From Sphingobacterium sp. lm-10 (lineage in GTDB: Bacteria > Bacteroidota > Bacteroidia > Sphingobacteriales > Sphingobacteriaceae), in NCBI RefSeq assembly GCF_023554555.1, contig NZ_JAMJWC010000001.1:868001-932000 (forward strand): 64,000 nucleotides of DNA, given 5' to 3'. The position numbers and the translations under genes are program-made. Below, one piece after another: positions 44,041-53,562 of the stretch (its first letter is position 1; every line of letters begins with the position of its first letter). The notes below the pieces were generated by a model. That model saw only the letters and a list, made by a program, of their open reading frames with translations, was not told the DNA's origin and ran no database searches.

Positions 44041-45531
44041 TTATTTCGTCCACCAGGTCTGCTGCTGAATGGCATCATTGCCACTAAATTGCCTTTGTAT
44101 CGCTACCTGCACCTGACTTGTATTTTGATTGTACTCCTTCTGTGGATACATCCAGCGATAAGCCGTGCGTACGTTTGGTGCTTTGCGTAACAACGGATAA
44201 TCCGTTCGAAGATGGTCAAAATAGGCAGAATAACCACCCTGATGAAATGATCGCAAGTACTTTTGCATCATGATGCGCTCGATGCGCTCATTGTTGGTTG
44301 TCACTGTAGCTAAATTAACGATCGGGAGTTGCAGATAAGCATCTGCGCGATCCGCTGTGAAATATTGCCCCATATTCTTAGCGTATTTAGCATAGAAGTT
44401 GAATGCTGCCCGCACACCAGTATTATAGGTAGCAACAACATCACCCGTAATCCATCCACGTACTATAGCCTCTGCTAGAATAAACTGCTGCTCGGCATAG
44501 CCGAGCAAGACCATCGGCTCGCAGGTGGGATCCATCGTATAGCGATCATGCACCTTAGAAAGGCGCCCGGCAATAGCTTTATCATTCACTAACGCATAAG
44601 GCACAATAGGGTCTCCCCCTTCATACGAAGAAAAATCATCCAGTGCTGCTCCTGCTTCCCGACCCAATCGGGTTTGAGAAGCAATGGCAAACAAGCGAGG
44701 ATCTTGATGATCCTGCAAGCGACGGATAAAAGTAGAATCCATGTACATACCAGACCCATATCCGCTGGAATTAAATTCGGGATAGCGATTATCCTGCTGA
44801 TCAAGATATAGGAGTTGGCCGTCGTCCGCATCCGATGTAAGCAATGTACCATTGGCCACGATCTGCGCAAATTGCTGTGCGATATTTAATTCGCTATCGG
44901 AGGTTTTATGGGATAATGTAAGCAGCACTTTAAGCCGGAAAGCGTTGATCAGCTTTCGCCAATTTTCCGTATTTCCGCCATAGATAATATCACCAGCAAT
45001 GCGATCCTGATTTTCCTGTAATAATACATCGGCCTCGGCCAATTCGGCCAATATTCCGACAAAAACAGCTTTCTGCTCGTCATACTTTGGTTGGTAAAGT
45101 CCTTTCGATTCGCCTTGTAGAGCTTCGCTATAAGGAATATCACCAAATGTGAGCGTCAAGTTGTAGAAATAATAAGCACGGAAGAATTTCCCTAACGCAG
45201 TGTAGGTTGGCTCTTCAATAGCTGCTGCCTCCTCCATCATCTTGGTCACATTTCGAAGGTGGCTATATTGGTCAAAATTTCCACGCTGCCAGTTATAGAT
45301 TTGATTAGCATTCTCTCCGTCGGTCTGGAGGATCATTTTAAGCGTATACAGCGGTGAGGTACCTCGCCAAGTATTGAAGGCATTCCATTCGACATTGGTG
45401 AGTAGCGCTTGCGGATGCGTAGACGACGCATTATTAGGGTCGACATTCACATCCGTCAATTTTTCGCAGGAGGATAAACTAGTTAAGAGCAGCGCACTGC
45501 CTATGCAGATAGTATATAGGAGCTTTTTCAT
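44041..45531 (-). CDS. SusD/RagB-family outer-membrane lipoprotein
   Basis: A 496-residue surface lipoprotein that binds nutrients over the SusC pore. Lipobox with Cys 22 (LTSLSSCEKL). Sequence features are those of the SusD-like_2 group: DVNVDPNNASSTHPQALLTN, FFRAYYFYNLTLTFGDIPYS, INAFRLKVLLTLSH and the closing MYPQKEYNQN. TPR-like helices occupy the first two thirds. It begins 11 bases after the SusC stop. With phospholipase C downstream, the ligand may be a phospholipid head group or glycerophospho compound rather than a glycan. Confidence 0.92.
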   Translation of the reverse strand: MKKLLYTICIGSALLLTSLSSCEKLTDVNVDPNNASSTHPQALLTNVEWNAFNTWRGTSPLYTLKMILQTDGENANQIYNWQRGNFDQYSHLRNVTKMMEEAAAIEEPTYTALGKFFRAYYFYNLTLTFGDIPYSEALQGESKGLYQPKYDEQKAVFVGILAELAEADVLLQENQDRIAGDIIYGGNTENWRKLINAFRLKVLLTLSHKTSDSELNIAQQFAQIVANGTLLTSDADDGQLLYLDQQDNRYPEFNSSGYGSGMYMDSTFIRRLQDHQDPRLFAIASQTRLGREAGAALDDFSSYEGGDPIVPYALVNDKAIAGRLSKVHDRYTMDPTCEPMVLLGYAEQQFILAEAIVRGWITGDVVATYNTGVRAAFNFYAKYAKNMGQYFTADRADAYLQLPIVNLATVTTNNERIERIMMQKYLRSFHQGGYSAYFDHLRTDYPLLRKAPNVRTAYRWMYPQKEYNQNTSQVQVAIQRQFSGNDAIQQQTWWTK

Positions 45532-45542
45532 AATTCAAAGAG

Positions 45543-48500
45543 TTAAAAAGTGAGGTTGAGGGAGACACCAAGATACCGGGTAGATGGATCTTGCAGGTTA
45601 TCGTCGTTGCCGATACCAAAATCTGGATCGATGTAAGGAATGTTTTTCCACACCCACAGGTTAGTACCGAATACAGAAGCATCTAATGCTTTAAAACGAC
45701 TGGATTTCATCCATTTGTTCAGATCGTAGCCAACGGAAAGTCGACGCAGCTTGACAAACGAACGATCGTATACGTTGGCAAAGGTGCTATTCTCACTTTC
45801 GGCCACACGTGCTTGATAAGGATAAATCTGCGACCAGGTCTGCCAGCTCACTGCATCCGTAAAAGGTGCATACGTCCGTGTATCCTGTGTGATATTTCCT
45901 TGTACATCGTACGTGACTTCTCCGCCTGTTACAATAACCCCATTAGGCACGTATACGTTCTGTCCTGCATCGTATTCTTCTTGTCTGTGCAAGGTCGATG
46001 AAGGGTGCTTGCCGCCCCACCACATTTTTTCAATCGTCTGAGAGCGCATGACGCCGCCGATAGATCCGTCAATATCCATTTGTATACGGAGATTTTTGAC
46101 CATAAATGTATTGCTGAAACCAAATTGCCAGTCAGGATTGAAATAGCCTAAATACCTCGGAAAGGGATCTCTAATCGGCATTCCGGTCGTGGGATTTAGA
46201 ATTAGCTGGCCCTCCGCATTTTTTTGCCACACAGTGTCGTAATAAGCATCTGCCCGGTCTCCTGCAAAAAGGTTTCCGAACCGAGTCTGGTCGCCATAAA
46301 TGGATTGCAATCTACGGACAGAGCGTGTCCAATTCACAGCGGTACGCCAGGAAAACTGATCATTCTCTATTATCCGGGCACCTAACATGACTTCTACACC
46401 TTGGGTACGATAGACATTACCGTTTACCATACGTGTGGAAAAACCGGAAGCATCTGAATTTTCGAGTCTAATAATCTGATTGCGATCCCGCATGTCATAA
46501 TAAGTCACATCCATGTTGAGGCGATTCTTCAAAAATGCAAAAGCCAATCCCATCTCCCAAGTATTGGATTGCGCCGGAAGAATATTCGGATTGATAATAC
46601 CATTTGGATAATTGACGGAAGATATAGAACCGTAGGTGATCGCCTTATTGTATACCGCACGAATACTATAGGGATCTAATGCGGAAGATACCGACGCCCA
46701 AGAAGAATAAAGCTTTACATAGTCGATAACACGAGGCATGGGAATATAATCTGACACGATCGTGCTAAACGAAGCAGAGGGATAGAAATAGGAATTATTT
46801 TCGGCGGATAGCGTGGACGACCAGTCATTACGTCCAGAAAAATTCAGATAGGTAGAGCGAAAAATATCAAAATTCACCGATGCATATGCACTGCGGGTAA
46901 TGGACGTATAATTAGCATTGGTGGCTCGTACAGGACCTTGTGTATTGCCTAAGTTGTAGACGAATGGTACGACCAAACCGTCGGTAGATTGCTGACTATT
47001 GGATAAAGTGCGTTTGAAAGTGGAGGCACCAGCGTTAATAGTCAGTCCTAAATTGTCACCAAACTGATCGCTATACGTGGCCAACACATCCGCATCGAAG
47101 TTAAGCTGTCCATTATTCCACATTTTATAATCCCCATTTCTGGAATCACCATAGTTCATATAGGACTTGGGACTTTGCATATCTTCAAATGTCGTTTTCT
47201 GCCGTGCAGCGATACGCCCCTGCATATTAAATTTAGGGGTGATTTGCCAGTTTAATCTGGATTGGGCATGCACCACATCCTGATCAAATACCTGATTCAG
47301 CTCTTGGGCGGCAAAATAGGGATTATTATACCAGGCATAATTATAATTGGCTTGCCGATATCCCTCCTGTCCGGGGATATACAAGTGGTTAGCCAGATCT
47401 CGCCCATTGACATCATTACCCATCCAAAGCAATATGGTATACATATGATTCTTAGGGCCATAGCCATATCGTGGGTAATTGGGCGATTTCACTTTGTTGT
47501 AGGAAAAATTAATATCTAGATTCAGATTCGGTGTAAAGCGATAGTTGGAGTTCATATTTATCCCGCCCGAATTCAGGCTAGTGTTTGGCACCTGCCCCTT
47601 TTGGTAAGCATACTTACCAGACGTGAATAAGCTTAGCTTTTCCGATTTATGAGATAAGGTAAAATTATTCTCGGTCACAATTCCTCTTCCTAGAAAGTCT
47701 CGTAAGTTATCGTATGAACGCCACTCAATAGGCACACGTTCGTACCGAGATTTATCATCGTAAATCGTTCCGCTTACATCGCCCCACCAAGGGATCACTG
47801 TACCCGTTTGTCTATCCCTGATGGGACTGTTCCATTGTGGCAATAACAAGCCGGTATTCAGCTTCGGCCCCCAGGCCATATCGCCATCAGATATCCCGCC
47901 ATCGGCACCATCCCAGAATTCATACTGCCCATTGGATCCGCTACCAAACTCCGTTTGAGATTCCGGAAACACCGTGAACCCGGCAGACATCATATTGGTC
48001 GTCCCAATGGTCACTTCCAGCCCTTCTACCTTTGCATTTTTTGTGGTGATCATAATGGCACCGTCCCTTCCGCGAAAGCCATACAGCACCGATGCCGCGG
48101 TACCTTTTAGTACGTTGATATTTTCAATGTGCTGTGCAGGAATATCGAACAGCTGAGATTCTACAGGAATACCATCTACGACGATGAGTGGGCTGCGACC
48201 ACGCAGATTGAAAGTCGGCGCCTGGAAGATTCCCGTCGGGTTGTTTACGATCAAGCCTGCGACTTGTCCCGTTAGCGCAGTACCGATGTTCATCGTTTTG
48301 GACTCTTGCAATACTTCGGTATTTACCTCCTGAGTAGCATATCCGAGCTTTCGCTTTTGTTGTTTGATACCGATAGCGGTGACCACAACCTGATCCATTT
48401 CATTGAGTGCCGGATCTTTAAGCACTATAATGGCACTGCTCCGCTTACTATTGGAAATGATGATGGCACACTCTTCTTTAGACAACATGCCGACATAACT

Positions 48501-48767
48501 AACAGTAATACAGTAATTGCTATCAGCCGGGAGATTCTGAAATACAACACGACCTTGTAAGTCTGACGAACCTAGTTTCTCTAGGTTTAGCCGAGTATTG
48601 TGAATGCGGACAGTAGCATCTGAGATTGCGCTGTTTTCCTTATTCTGTACCAGCACGACGAGTTCGCCCTGTGGTTGTTGCGCCTGCGCGGTCGAGAATA
48701 GCAGACCTAAAAGGATACCGATTAGCCCGAGTTTTAGGGAAGGCTTGGAGTGAATTTTTCTACACAT
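45543..48767 (-). CDS. SusC/RagA-family TonB-linked outer-membrane transporter
   Basis: About 1074 residues, starting at the ATG whose complement is 48765-48767 (MCRKIHSKPS); a TTG four codons earlier is less likely. Signal peptide to AQA-Q. The mature start is a carboxypeptidase-like regulatory domain (GELVVLVQNKENSAISDATV), then the SusC TonB region (VVVTAIGIKQQKRKLGYAT), plug (PLIVVDGIPVESQLFDIPA, LYGFRGRDGAIMITTK) and a 22-strand barrel ending YLGVSLNLTF. No STN domain is seen before the plug, which is unusual for a transporter next to a FecR/ECF pair. It begins one or a few bases after the FecR stop. Confidence 0.92.
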   Translation of the reverse strand: MCRKIHSKPSLKLGLIGILLGLLFSTAQAQQPQGELVVLVQNKENSAISDATVRIHNTRLNLEKLGSSDLQGRVVFQNLPADSNYCITVSYVGMLSKEECAIIISNSKRSSAIIVLKDPALNEMDQVVVTAIGIKQQKRKLGYATQEVNTEVLQESKTMNIGTALTGQVAGLIVNNPTGIFQAPTFNLRGRSPLIVVDGIPVESQLFDIPAQHIENINVLKGTAASVLYGFRGRDGAIMITTKNAKVEGLEVTIGTTNMMSAGFTVFPESQTEFGSGSNGQYEFWDGADGGISDGDMAWGPKLNTGLLLPQWNSPIRDRQTGTVIPWWGDVSGTIYDDKSRYERVPIEWRSYDNLRDFLGRGIVTENNFTLSHKSEKLSLFTSGKYAYQKGQVPNTSLNSGGINMNSNYRFTPNLNLDINFSYNKVKSPNYPRYGYGPKNHMYTILLWMGNDVNGRDLANHLYIPGQEGYRQANYNYAWYNNPYFAAQELNQVFDQDVVHAQSRLNWQITPKFNMQGRIAARQKTTFEDMQSPKSYMNYGDSRNGDYKMWNNGQLNFDADVLATYSDQFGDNLGLTINAGASTFKRTLSNSQQSTDGLVVPFVYNLGNTQGPVRATNANYTSITRSAYASVNFDIFRSTYLNFSGRNDWSSTLSAENNSYFYPSASFSTIVSDYIPMPRVIDYVKLYSSWASVSSALDPYSIRAVYNKAITYGSISSVNYPNGIINPNILPAQSNTWEMGLAFAFLKNRLNMDVTYYDMRDRNQIIRLENSDASGFSTRMVNGNVYRTQGVEVMLGARIIENDQFSWRTAVNWTRSVRRLQSIYGDQTRFGNLFAGDRADAYYDTVWQKNAEGQLILNPTTGMPIRDPFPRYLGYFNPDWQFGFSNTFMVKNLRIQMDIDGSIGGVMRSQTIEKMWWGGKHPSSTLHRQEEYDAGQNVYVPNGVIVTGGEVTYDVQGNITQDTRTYAPFTDAVSWQTWSQIYPYQARVAESENSTFANVYDRSFVKLRRLSVGYDLNKWMKSSRFKALDASVFGTNLWVWKNIPYIDPDFGIGNDDNLQDPSTRYLGVSLNLTF

Positions 48768-48780
48768 TGGTTTGTTCAAT

Positions 48781-49836
48781 TTAATCGTTTGTTTGGTGGT
48801 TCAATTGGAGAGATACCTCATATCTTTCCGTCTCTTCATGATAGGTTATCACTAAATCGTGCGTTAGCATGATATGCTTTAAGATGTCATCAATGGTTAC
48901 CTGAGCGCTGTAGTTACCGTAGAAAGTCATCCCGGTTAGATCCTCATTTTCGTAGGAAAAGTCGGTTTCGAAATGAGTTGAAAGCACATCAAATACTTCT
49001 TTTAAAGGTGTGTGGTGGAAGGCTAATACGATAGCTTCAACTTTTTCTACGGCTGGTTTTAGTGGAGTTTCATGACGGTTAGCAGGGCTTTTCGCGGGTA
49101 AACGGATCCCGTTATTATCCCAAATATCGCCTGGGCTCAATGCTGCTAAGAGCTTAGAAGTGCCATTGATAGCTTTTTTCGTGATGGCAACTTTCCCGGA
49201 TAGTAGCTGTACGACAGGAAGCGTTTGTTTGTCTAAGTGTGTGACCCAAAAAATTGTCCCTATGGCAGTGGTATGAATACCTCCCGTGATAACAGAGAAT
49301 GGTCGAGATACATCTTTGGCAACATCAAATCGCGCTTTTCCACGAAGTGAGATATGACGGTGATCTGTTTCAAAACCGGCCAATAGGTAAATACTACTAT
49401 TAGGAGTCAAAGTCACCTCGGTGCCATCTGCCAACCGAATAGACCTGTCGGCGGTACCATGATTGTGATACACGCGCAGTCTATCCAGATCTGATGACGA
49501 AGAATTACATTCAGCTATACTAGATTGTACCTGTTTCGTTTTATTTTGATGATTCCTGAGATAGAAAAAACTGGCAAACCCAATGCACAATATAGAAGCG
49601 GCTATTGCAACTATATGCAAGCGAGGTCTTCCCAATTTTTTAACATTTAGCTCTTCGGGTTGGATGATAGTGTCAATACGATTTCTTAGCTGCTGAATAT
49701 CTTCTTCGGAGACCGATTGGTCAGAAATCTCCAGGGATTCCATCCAACGATGTAGTTTTGCTTTTTCTTCGGCAGTACATTTACCTTCCAGGTATCTTTG
49801 GATGAGCTGCTCTAATGAGGTGGATTGTTTTGACAT
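48781..49836 (-). CDS. FecR-family anti-sigma factor
   Basis: A 351-residue inner-membrane regulator. N-terminal cytosolic zone (1-85) binds the sigma factor; one transmembrane helix lies at about 88-108 (LHIVAIAASILCIGFASFFYL read in two parts); the periplasmic FecR domain follows (HNHGTADRSIRLADGTEVTL, FDVAKDVSRPFSVITGG). The C-terminal domain (VEAIVLAFHHTPLKEVFDVL, FYGNYSAQVTIDDILKHIM) is the STN-like DUF4974 region. It holds the ECF sigma factor inactive until a signal from the outer-membrane transporter arrives. The gene lies 84 bases after the ECF sigma gene and directly before susC. Confidence 0.92.
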   Translation of the reverse strand: MSKQSTSLEQLIQRYLEGKCTAEEKAKLHRWMESLEISDQSVSEEDIQQLRNRIDTIIQPEELNVKKLGRPRLHIVAIAASILCIGFASFFYLRNHQNKTKQVQSSIAECNSSSSDLDRLRVYHNHGTADRSIRLADGTEVTLTPNSSIYLLAGFETDHRHISLRGKARFDVAKDVSRPFSVITGGIHTTAIGTIFWVTHLDKQTLPVVQLLSGKVAITKKAINGTSKLLAALSPGDIWDNNGIRLPAKSPANRHETPLKPAVEKVEAIVLAFHHTPLKEVFDVLSTHFETDFSYENEDLTGMTFYGNYSAQVTIDDILKHIMLTHDLVITYHEETERYEVSLQLNHQTND

Positions 49837-49920
49837 ACATAAGGTAGTAGTCCAAACAGCCTAATCGTACCACTAAAATGGTGTTAACAAAAGATCAAGT
49901 TTACCTTAACTTAAAAACAA

Positions 49921-50496
49921 CTACTGCAGTAAAATATAGGAAAGCAGAGGTACTATAAAAACCGTATCGTGCACGCTTTTTTCGGCTAATTCCTTTCTCA
50001 CCTGATCGAGTGATCTGCTCAATTGATTTTTGACAGTTTGATTGGAAATGCCAAGCAGGGAAGCAATTTCCTGATTGGAATACGATTGATAATATTTAAG
50101 CTCGAATATCGTACGCATACGTGGTGACATCTGCTCGACAGAGTGATCTATGTGCCGAATGGTCAGTGCATGATGTTCTTCAAAGTCATCTTCTCCTACC
50201 CGATCCATCCCTTCGTCAGCTGCTGTTTGCAGGACTTTAAAATGCGCTATATGCTTTTGATTTAAGCCGACTTTCCGAAAGTGTTGAAATATCTTATGAT
50301 AAAGTGCGGAAACCAAATAGTGCTGCGGATTGCCCGTTATATTGATCATAGACCGGCGCTGCCAAAGATCAACAAACAGATCTTGAACCACGTCCATCGC
50401 CTGTTCTTTATCATCCAGCTTGCGCAAGGCAATATGTAATAATGTAGCCGCGTGTTCTCTGTAAAGAATGTCAAAATCGAAGTCAAATGATGCCAT
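49921..50496 (-). CDS. RNA polymerase ECF sigma factor (Bacteroidota FecI-like)
   Basis: A 191-residue ECF sigma factor. Region 2: DFDILYREHAATLLHIAL, AMDVVQDLFVDLWQRR and ITGNPQHYLVSALYHKIF. Region 4: MSPRMRTIFELKYYQSYSNQ and IASLLGISNQTVKNQLSRSL, the helix-turn-helix that reads the -35. An unusual hydrophobic tail (DTVFIVPLLSYILLQ) follows region 4. It likely directs transcription of the downstream FecR-SusC-SusD-phospholipase genes once released by FecR. A class 3 lipase gene lies 108 bases upstream on the same strand. Confidence 0.93.
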   Translation of the reverse strand: MASFDFDFDILYREHAATLLHIALRKLDDKEQAMDVVQDLFVDLWQRRSMINITGNPQHYLVSALYHKIFQHFRKVGLNQKHIAHFKVLQTAADEGMDRVGEDDFEEHHALTIRHIDHSVEQMSPRMRTIFELKYYQSYSNQEIASLLGISNQTVKNQLSRSLDQVRKELAEKSVHDTVFIVPLLSYILLQ

Positions 50497-50604
50497 AGCG
50501 TCTTCTTTGCCTTTGGATGGTCGACAGCAAAGTTGACATATTGTTGTTAGACGTAGATTAGCAAAATATTAACTCTTGATGAATGTCATTTTGTAATCTT
50601 ACGT

Positions 50605-51747
50605 TTATCTTTTCACAAAAGGTGCATATTCATCAAGACCATCATAATATTGGCGAAGCAAAAAACGATAGGTATCAATGCCGTGATGAAAATAGCGGGA
50701 TGATTCCGCAAAATAATCTAGATAAGCCTGATTTGCGGATAGCACGATGGGTACTCCCGGACGTTGAAAATAGGTGGTCTTGACCAGTTCCGGGATTTGC
50801 AATTCAGGAAGGTAGCGTACGATAAATCTACCAGTATACTTACCTAGGTATTTCTGATAGGCTTCAGAAGACTTTTCGGCACGCTTCTTCATGATGTTGA
50901 ATGAGCGTCGCAAAACGGTTCGTTTTAAAAAAGGCAAATCATCCAATCTAGTATACAAGCTCAAAATGGGATTGGGCTCGTTCATATCAATCTCCAACTG
51001 CTGGGTGGTAAGTGGCATCTCTGGCACTGCATCGTTGGTATTAATAATGCTGAAGCTCCATTGGGAGCGATTTGCATTATCATAATCGTAGGCAAAATAC
51101 ATATTACCTACTTTTGGAGCAGCACTAGCATAGGTTTTTACCAAAATATCTTTCATAGTACCCTTTTTTTGCTTTTGCATAAGCCAGGCACTGAAATAAT
51201 AGCACAAAGCACCACCTTGTGAATGTCCTCCTATTAAAAATTGGCGATAACCTGCATGATACAATGCTTCCATTTTTTGTTCTATATGGTCTGCCAGATA
51301 AACAAATCCAATCAGAAAACCAGCGTGTACGGCAGCACGATCATCATCTGCTAATAGATATGCATAATCTTCACCTTTATGCATCTGTAGCGTTCCACTT
51401 GCCGGAACCATCGCACAATAAAAATCTGCTAAGATCGACTCCTGTTGACGTGTAGTGCCTCGTAGCATCAGTACGACAGTCGAGTCTTTTCTAATCCAGA
51501 TATCCGCCCGATTATCCAAACCTACGCTAGGGGTACGATAATGCATCGTATACCCCGAAACCATCTCTTCAAATTTACTATCCAAAGCAGTATCCAGGAA
51601 TGCTCTATTCAATTTTAAAATTTCTTCACATTCTATCGGATCGAAACCAGGTTTTAACCCATCGATCTGGGCCTTAGATTCTAGAATCGCGCTAAAAACA
51701 AGAAAAAACAGTGAAACGTATGAGGATAATCGTTTGAGTGAATGCAT
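50605..51747 (-). CDS. Exported class 3 lipase-like protein
   Basis: A 380-residue alpha/beta hydrolase of the lipase class 3 type. The ATG at 51745-51747 is preferred over one 20 codons upstream because a signal peptide (MHSLKRLSSYVSLFFLVFSA) starts exactly there, cleaved near SKA-Q. Nucleophile S176 is in GGHSQGGAL; the acid is expected in INTNDAVPEMPL, a pattern typical of the family; a strand VVLMLRGTTR precedes them. The C-terminal part is basic and helical. Being next to the ECF/FecR/SusCD/phospholipase C genes, it could hydrolyse the diacylglycerol released by phospholipase C. Its own membership of that regulon is inferred from position only. Confidence 0.85.
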   Translation of the reverse strand: MHSLKRLSSYVSLFFLVFSAILESKAQIDGLKPGFDPIECEEILKLNRAFLDTALDSKFEEMVSGYTMHYRTPSVGLDNRADIWIRKDSTVVLMLRGTTRQQESILADFYCAMVPASGTLQMHKGEDYAYLLADDDRAAVHAGFLIGFVYLADHIEQKMEALYHAGYRQFLIGGHSQGGALCYYFSAWLMQKQKKGTMKDILVKTYASAAPKVGNMYFAYDYDNANRSQWSFSIINTNDAVPEMPLTTQQLEIDMNEPNPILSLYTRLDDLPFLKRTVLRRSFNIMKKRAEKSSEAYQKYLGKYTGRFIVRYLPELQIPELVKTTYFQRPGVPIVLSANQAYLDYFAESSRYFHHGIDTYRFLLRQYYDGLDEYAPFVKR

Positions 51748-52286
51748 TATTTTACCGATTAAGATGCTGAACGAAATAAGACGGTCATTCACCTTTGAAG
51801 GTAGCAAATATTATTGGATTTGGCCAATCTGCTATACTTGGGATTAGGAATACGCCTTATCAAAAATTGCTATCCGCTATCTTATATTAGATAATGACCT
51901 GATATAACGTGATATTTAGTTAAGTATATGATAGAAGATACATTTTAATCTCATCACTTAGCTTACCTGTGAGTTATTATGCTATTTTGTGGAATCATCG
52001 TTTGATTTTTTTCCTTTATTTTTATTATGCTTTATTAATAGCCTGGGATTTGCAGAGCAACTGGCAAAGGAATTTTCGGAATGCACGGTGTCAATAGAGA
52101 CAGTCGGTGCAATATATATTTTTTTCACGCTAGTAAATGATAGGTTGGTCTGTAAACTAATTTATAAGAACTGCCTTACAAATGTTATGCCATTGTAGCT
52201 GTTATACTACATCTATCATTCAATTATTACAAACTGTAAAATCGCATACAATGTTAAAATGCAAAGAATAGCTTAAATGTTATTTA
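51748..52286. other. AT-rich interval without a supported gene
   Basis: About 540 bases downstream of the 151-residue gene and upstream of the lipase. A GTG-started forward frame at 51989-52198 would give a Phe/Leu/Cys-rich 69-residue peptide with no ribosome-binding site, and is not credible. No hairpin with a T run was found. The base composition is visibly lower in GC than the genes to the left. Confidence 0.4.
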
Positions 52287-52742
52287 CTAGAATTCTTGCT
52301 TAGTACTCCTATCTCTGGTAGAACTACACCCACCAACCATCCCATATAAGATAAATCCTATTAGCACAACGATTATAGCTTTACCTCCTAGACGAGTGTA
52401 AAGTGGCAGCGATAATAACTTATCCTTATTTAAATGGTTTGCCGCTATCAGCGCATCAAACTGCTCATCAGAAACATTATAATACCTGCTACTATCTGAT
52501 GCCATCAATACAAGACGTGGTTCTTTAGTTACCCAAACAGGAATGATCATGGCGATATTAAATTCTTCGTGCAATCTAACAAGTTCTAAATAACCAGTGG
52601 ACTCCGCAGTCAGATGATTTTCAGCTTTTGGTAAGTGAGCCACTACGTCAAGCTTTTCAATTTTCCCAACTGTAAGTTTTTCCATAGCCAGACCACGTTG
52701 CATTCCTAAAGTTATAATAGAGAGAAAAATTATTAATTTCAT
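52287..52742 (-). CDS. Uncharacterised exported protein with C-terminal membrane span
   Basis: A 151-residue protein with a signal peptide (MKLIIFLSIITLGMQRGLAM), an extracytoplasmic region of about 95 residues (VDVVAHLPKAE-type strands, LVRLHEEFNIAMIIPVWVTK, YYNVSDEQFDALIAANHLNK) and one hydrophobic span near 119-140 (AIIVVLIGFILYGMVGG). A short Cys/Ser/Arg tail follows (CSSTRDRSTKQEF). Topology is therefore periplasmic domain, membrane anchor, short cytosolic tail. No family recognised. It lies alone in low-GC DNA, which may be acquired. Confidence 0.6.
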   Translation of the reverse strand: MKLIIFLSIITLGMQRGLAMEKLTVGKIEKLDVVAHLPKAENHLTAESTGYLELVRLHEEFNIAMIIPVWVTKEPRLVLMASDSSRYYNVSDEQFDALIAANHLNKDKLLSLPLYTRLGGKAIIVVLIGFILYGMVGGCSSTRDRSTKQEF

Positions 52743-53080
52743 AAGGCAATCATAAATTGAGACTATTCCTAAAATTCACTAAGTGAGTAAAGATCACAAT
52801 TATTTAATCAATTACTGAGCCAAAGCAAATGAAATTTTCTTCACAATGTGTCATTATTAGTCAACCAAGATCATATAATTGCGTAGAATAGAATTACAGC
52901 AATAAAAAAAATGAAGAACTCAAAAAAGTTACAATAAAAGAAAGGCTAATTTTAGATTATTATCCTTTAAATAGCTGATACTTACGCTTGATCAGTATTT
53001 TCACAGCGTTAATAATGCAGTGAAAATACTTAAACTAATTGGCAATAAATAAATGATGATTTATTAAATTATTAAAAATA
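52743..53080. other. AT-rich intergenic region
   Basis: About 340 bases between two reverse-strand genes. Very AT-rich with homopolymer A and T runs and no gene, strong hairpin or RNA signal that I can support. Promoter elements for the 151-residue gene are presumably here. Confidence 0.4.
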
Positions 53081-53431
53081 TTAGCTTGATTCTTTTAGGT
53101 TTACGATTTCCCGCTTTAGATAATCTATTTGCTCTTCTTGAAGTAAGATGATTTTTTCTCTCGCATCGGCTAAATCTTTGTATGCTAAAACATTGGTCTG
53201 AATGTCCGAATGTTGTTCTCTTAACATTTTTCCTTCCCCGGTAAGTAACCAATCTCCATTGAGGATTCGATAGGTCAATAGTATTTTTGATATATTCTCT
53301 TGGGATAATGATCCTCTTTTTCTAGCCTTACCTATCAATCCATTGGAAATACCAGCTTCTCTTGTGATTCTATTATCATTGAGACCTAATTTCTGCATAA
53401 ATAAATCTAACCTGTCAAAAAAATTAACCAT
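53081..53431 (-). CDS. Phage-repressor-like helix-turn-helix protein with C-terminal coiled coil
   Basis: A 116-residue regulator. Residues 1-70 form a Bacteroidota CI-like helix-turn-helix (RLDLFMQKLGLNDNRITREA, GISNGLIGKARKRGSL, ILLTYRILNGDWLLTGEGKM). The NGDWLLTGEG motif is typical of mobile-element repressors of this phylum. The rest is a coiled coil (EKIILLQEEQIDYLKREIVN) that should dimerise it. There is no S24 domain, so induction is not by self-cleavage. It is divergent from a 65-residue HTH-like protein, giving a CI/Cro-like pair, but no integrase or structural gene is nearby. Confidence 0.8.
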   Translation of the reverse strand: MVNFFDRLDLFMQKLGLNDNRITREAGISNGLIGKARKRGSLSQENISKILLTYRILNGDWLLTGEGKMLREQHSDIQTNVLAYKDLADAREKIILLQEEQIDYLKREIVNLKESS

Positions 53432-53442
53432 TATTTTACATT

Positions 53443-53487
53443 ATAATTTTAATTATCAATTATGATATATAAATTTGTTTTAATTAT
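53443..53487. promoter_or_regulatory. Candidate operator repeats between divergent HTH genes
   Basis: Two direct copies of TTTTAATTAT (53447-53456 and 53478-53487) lie 31 bases apart; the first also forms a dyad ATAATT-TT-AATTAT (53443-53456). The region is the only gap between the two regulators, so these are reasonable binding sites for one or both. In such AT-rich DNA, chance repeats are a real possibility. Confidence 0.35.
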
Positions 53488-53562
53488 ATCAATAATACTA
53501 ACACCTAAATCATTACCTGCCCTTGGGGAGTACAAGTTGTTAATTTCGTTACTAATAGTGCA

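Noticed and set aside
51989..52198. A 69-codon forward frame in the gap before the lipase
   Set aside because: GTG start, no ribosome-binding site, Phe/Leu/Cys-rich composition from T-rich DNA; could be chance in AT-rich sequence.
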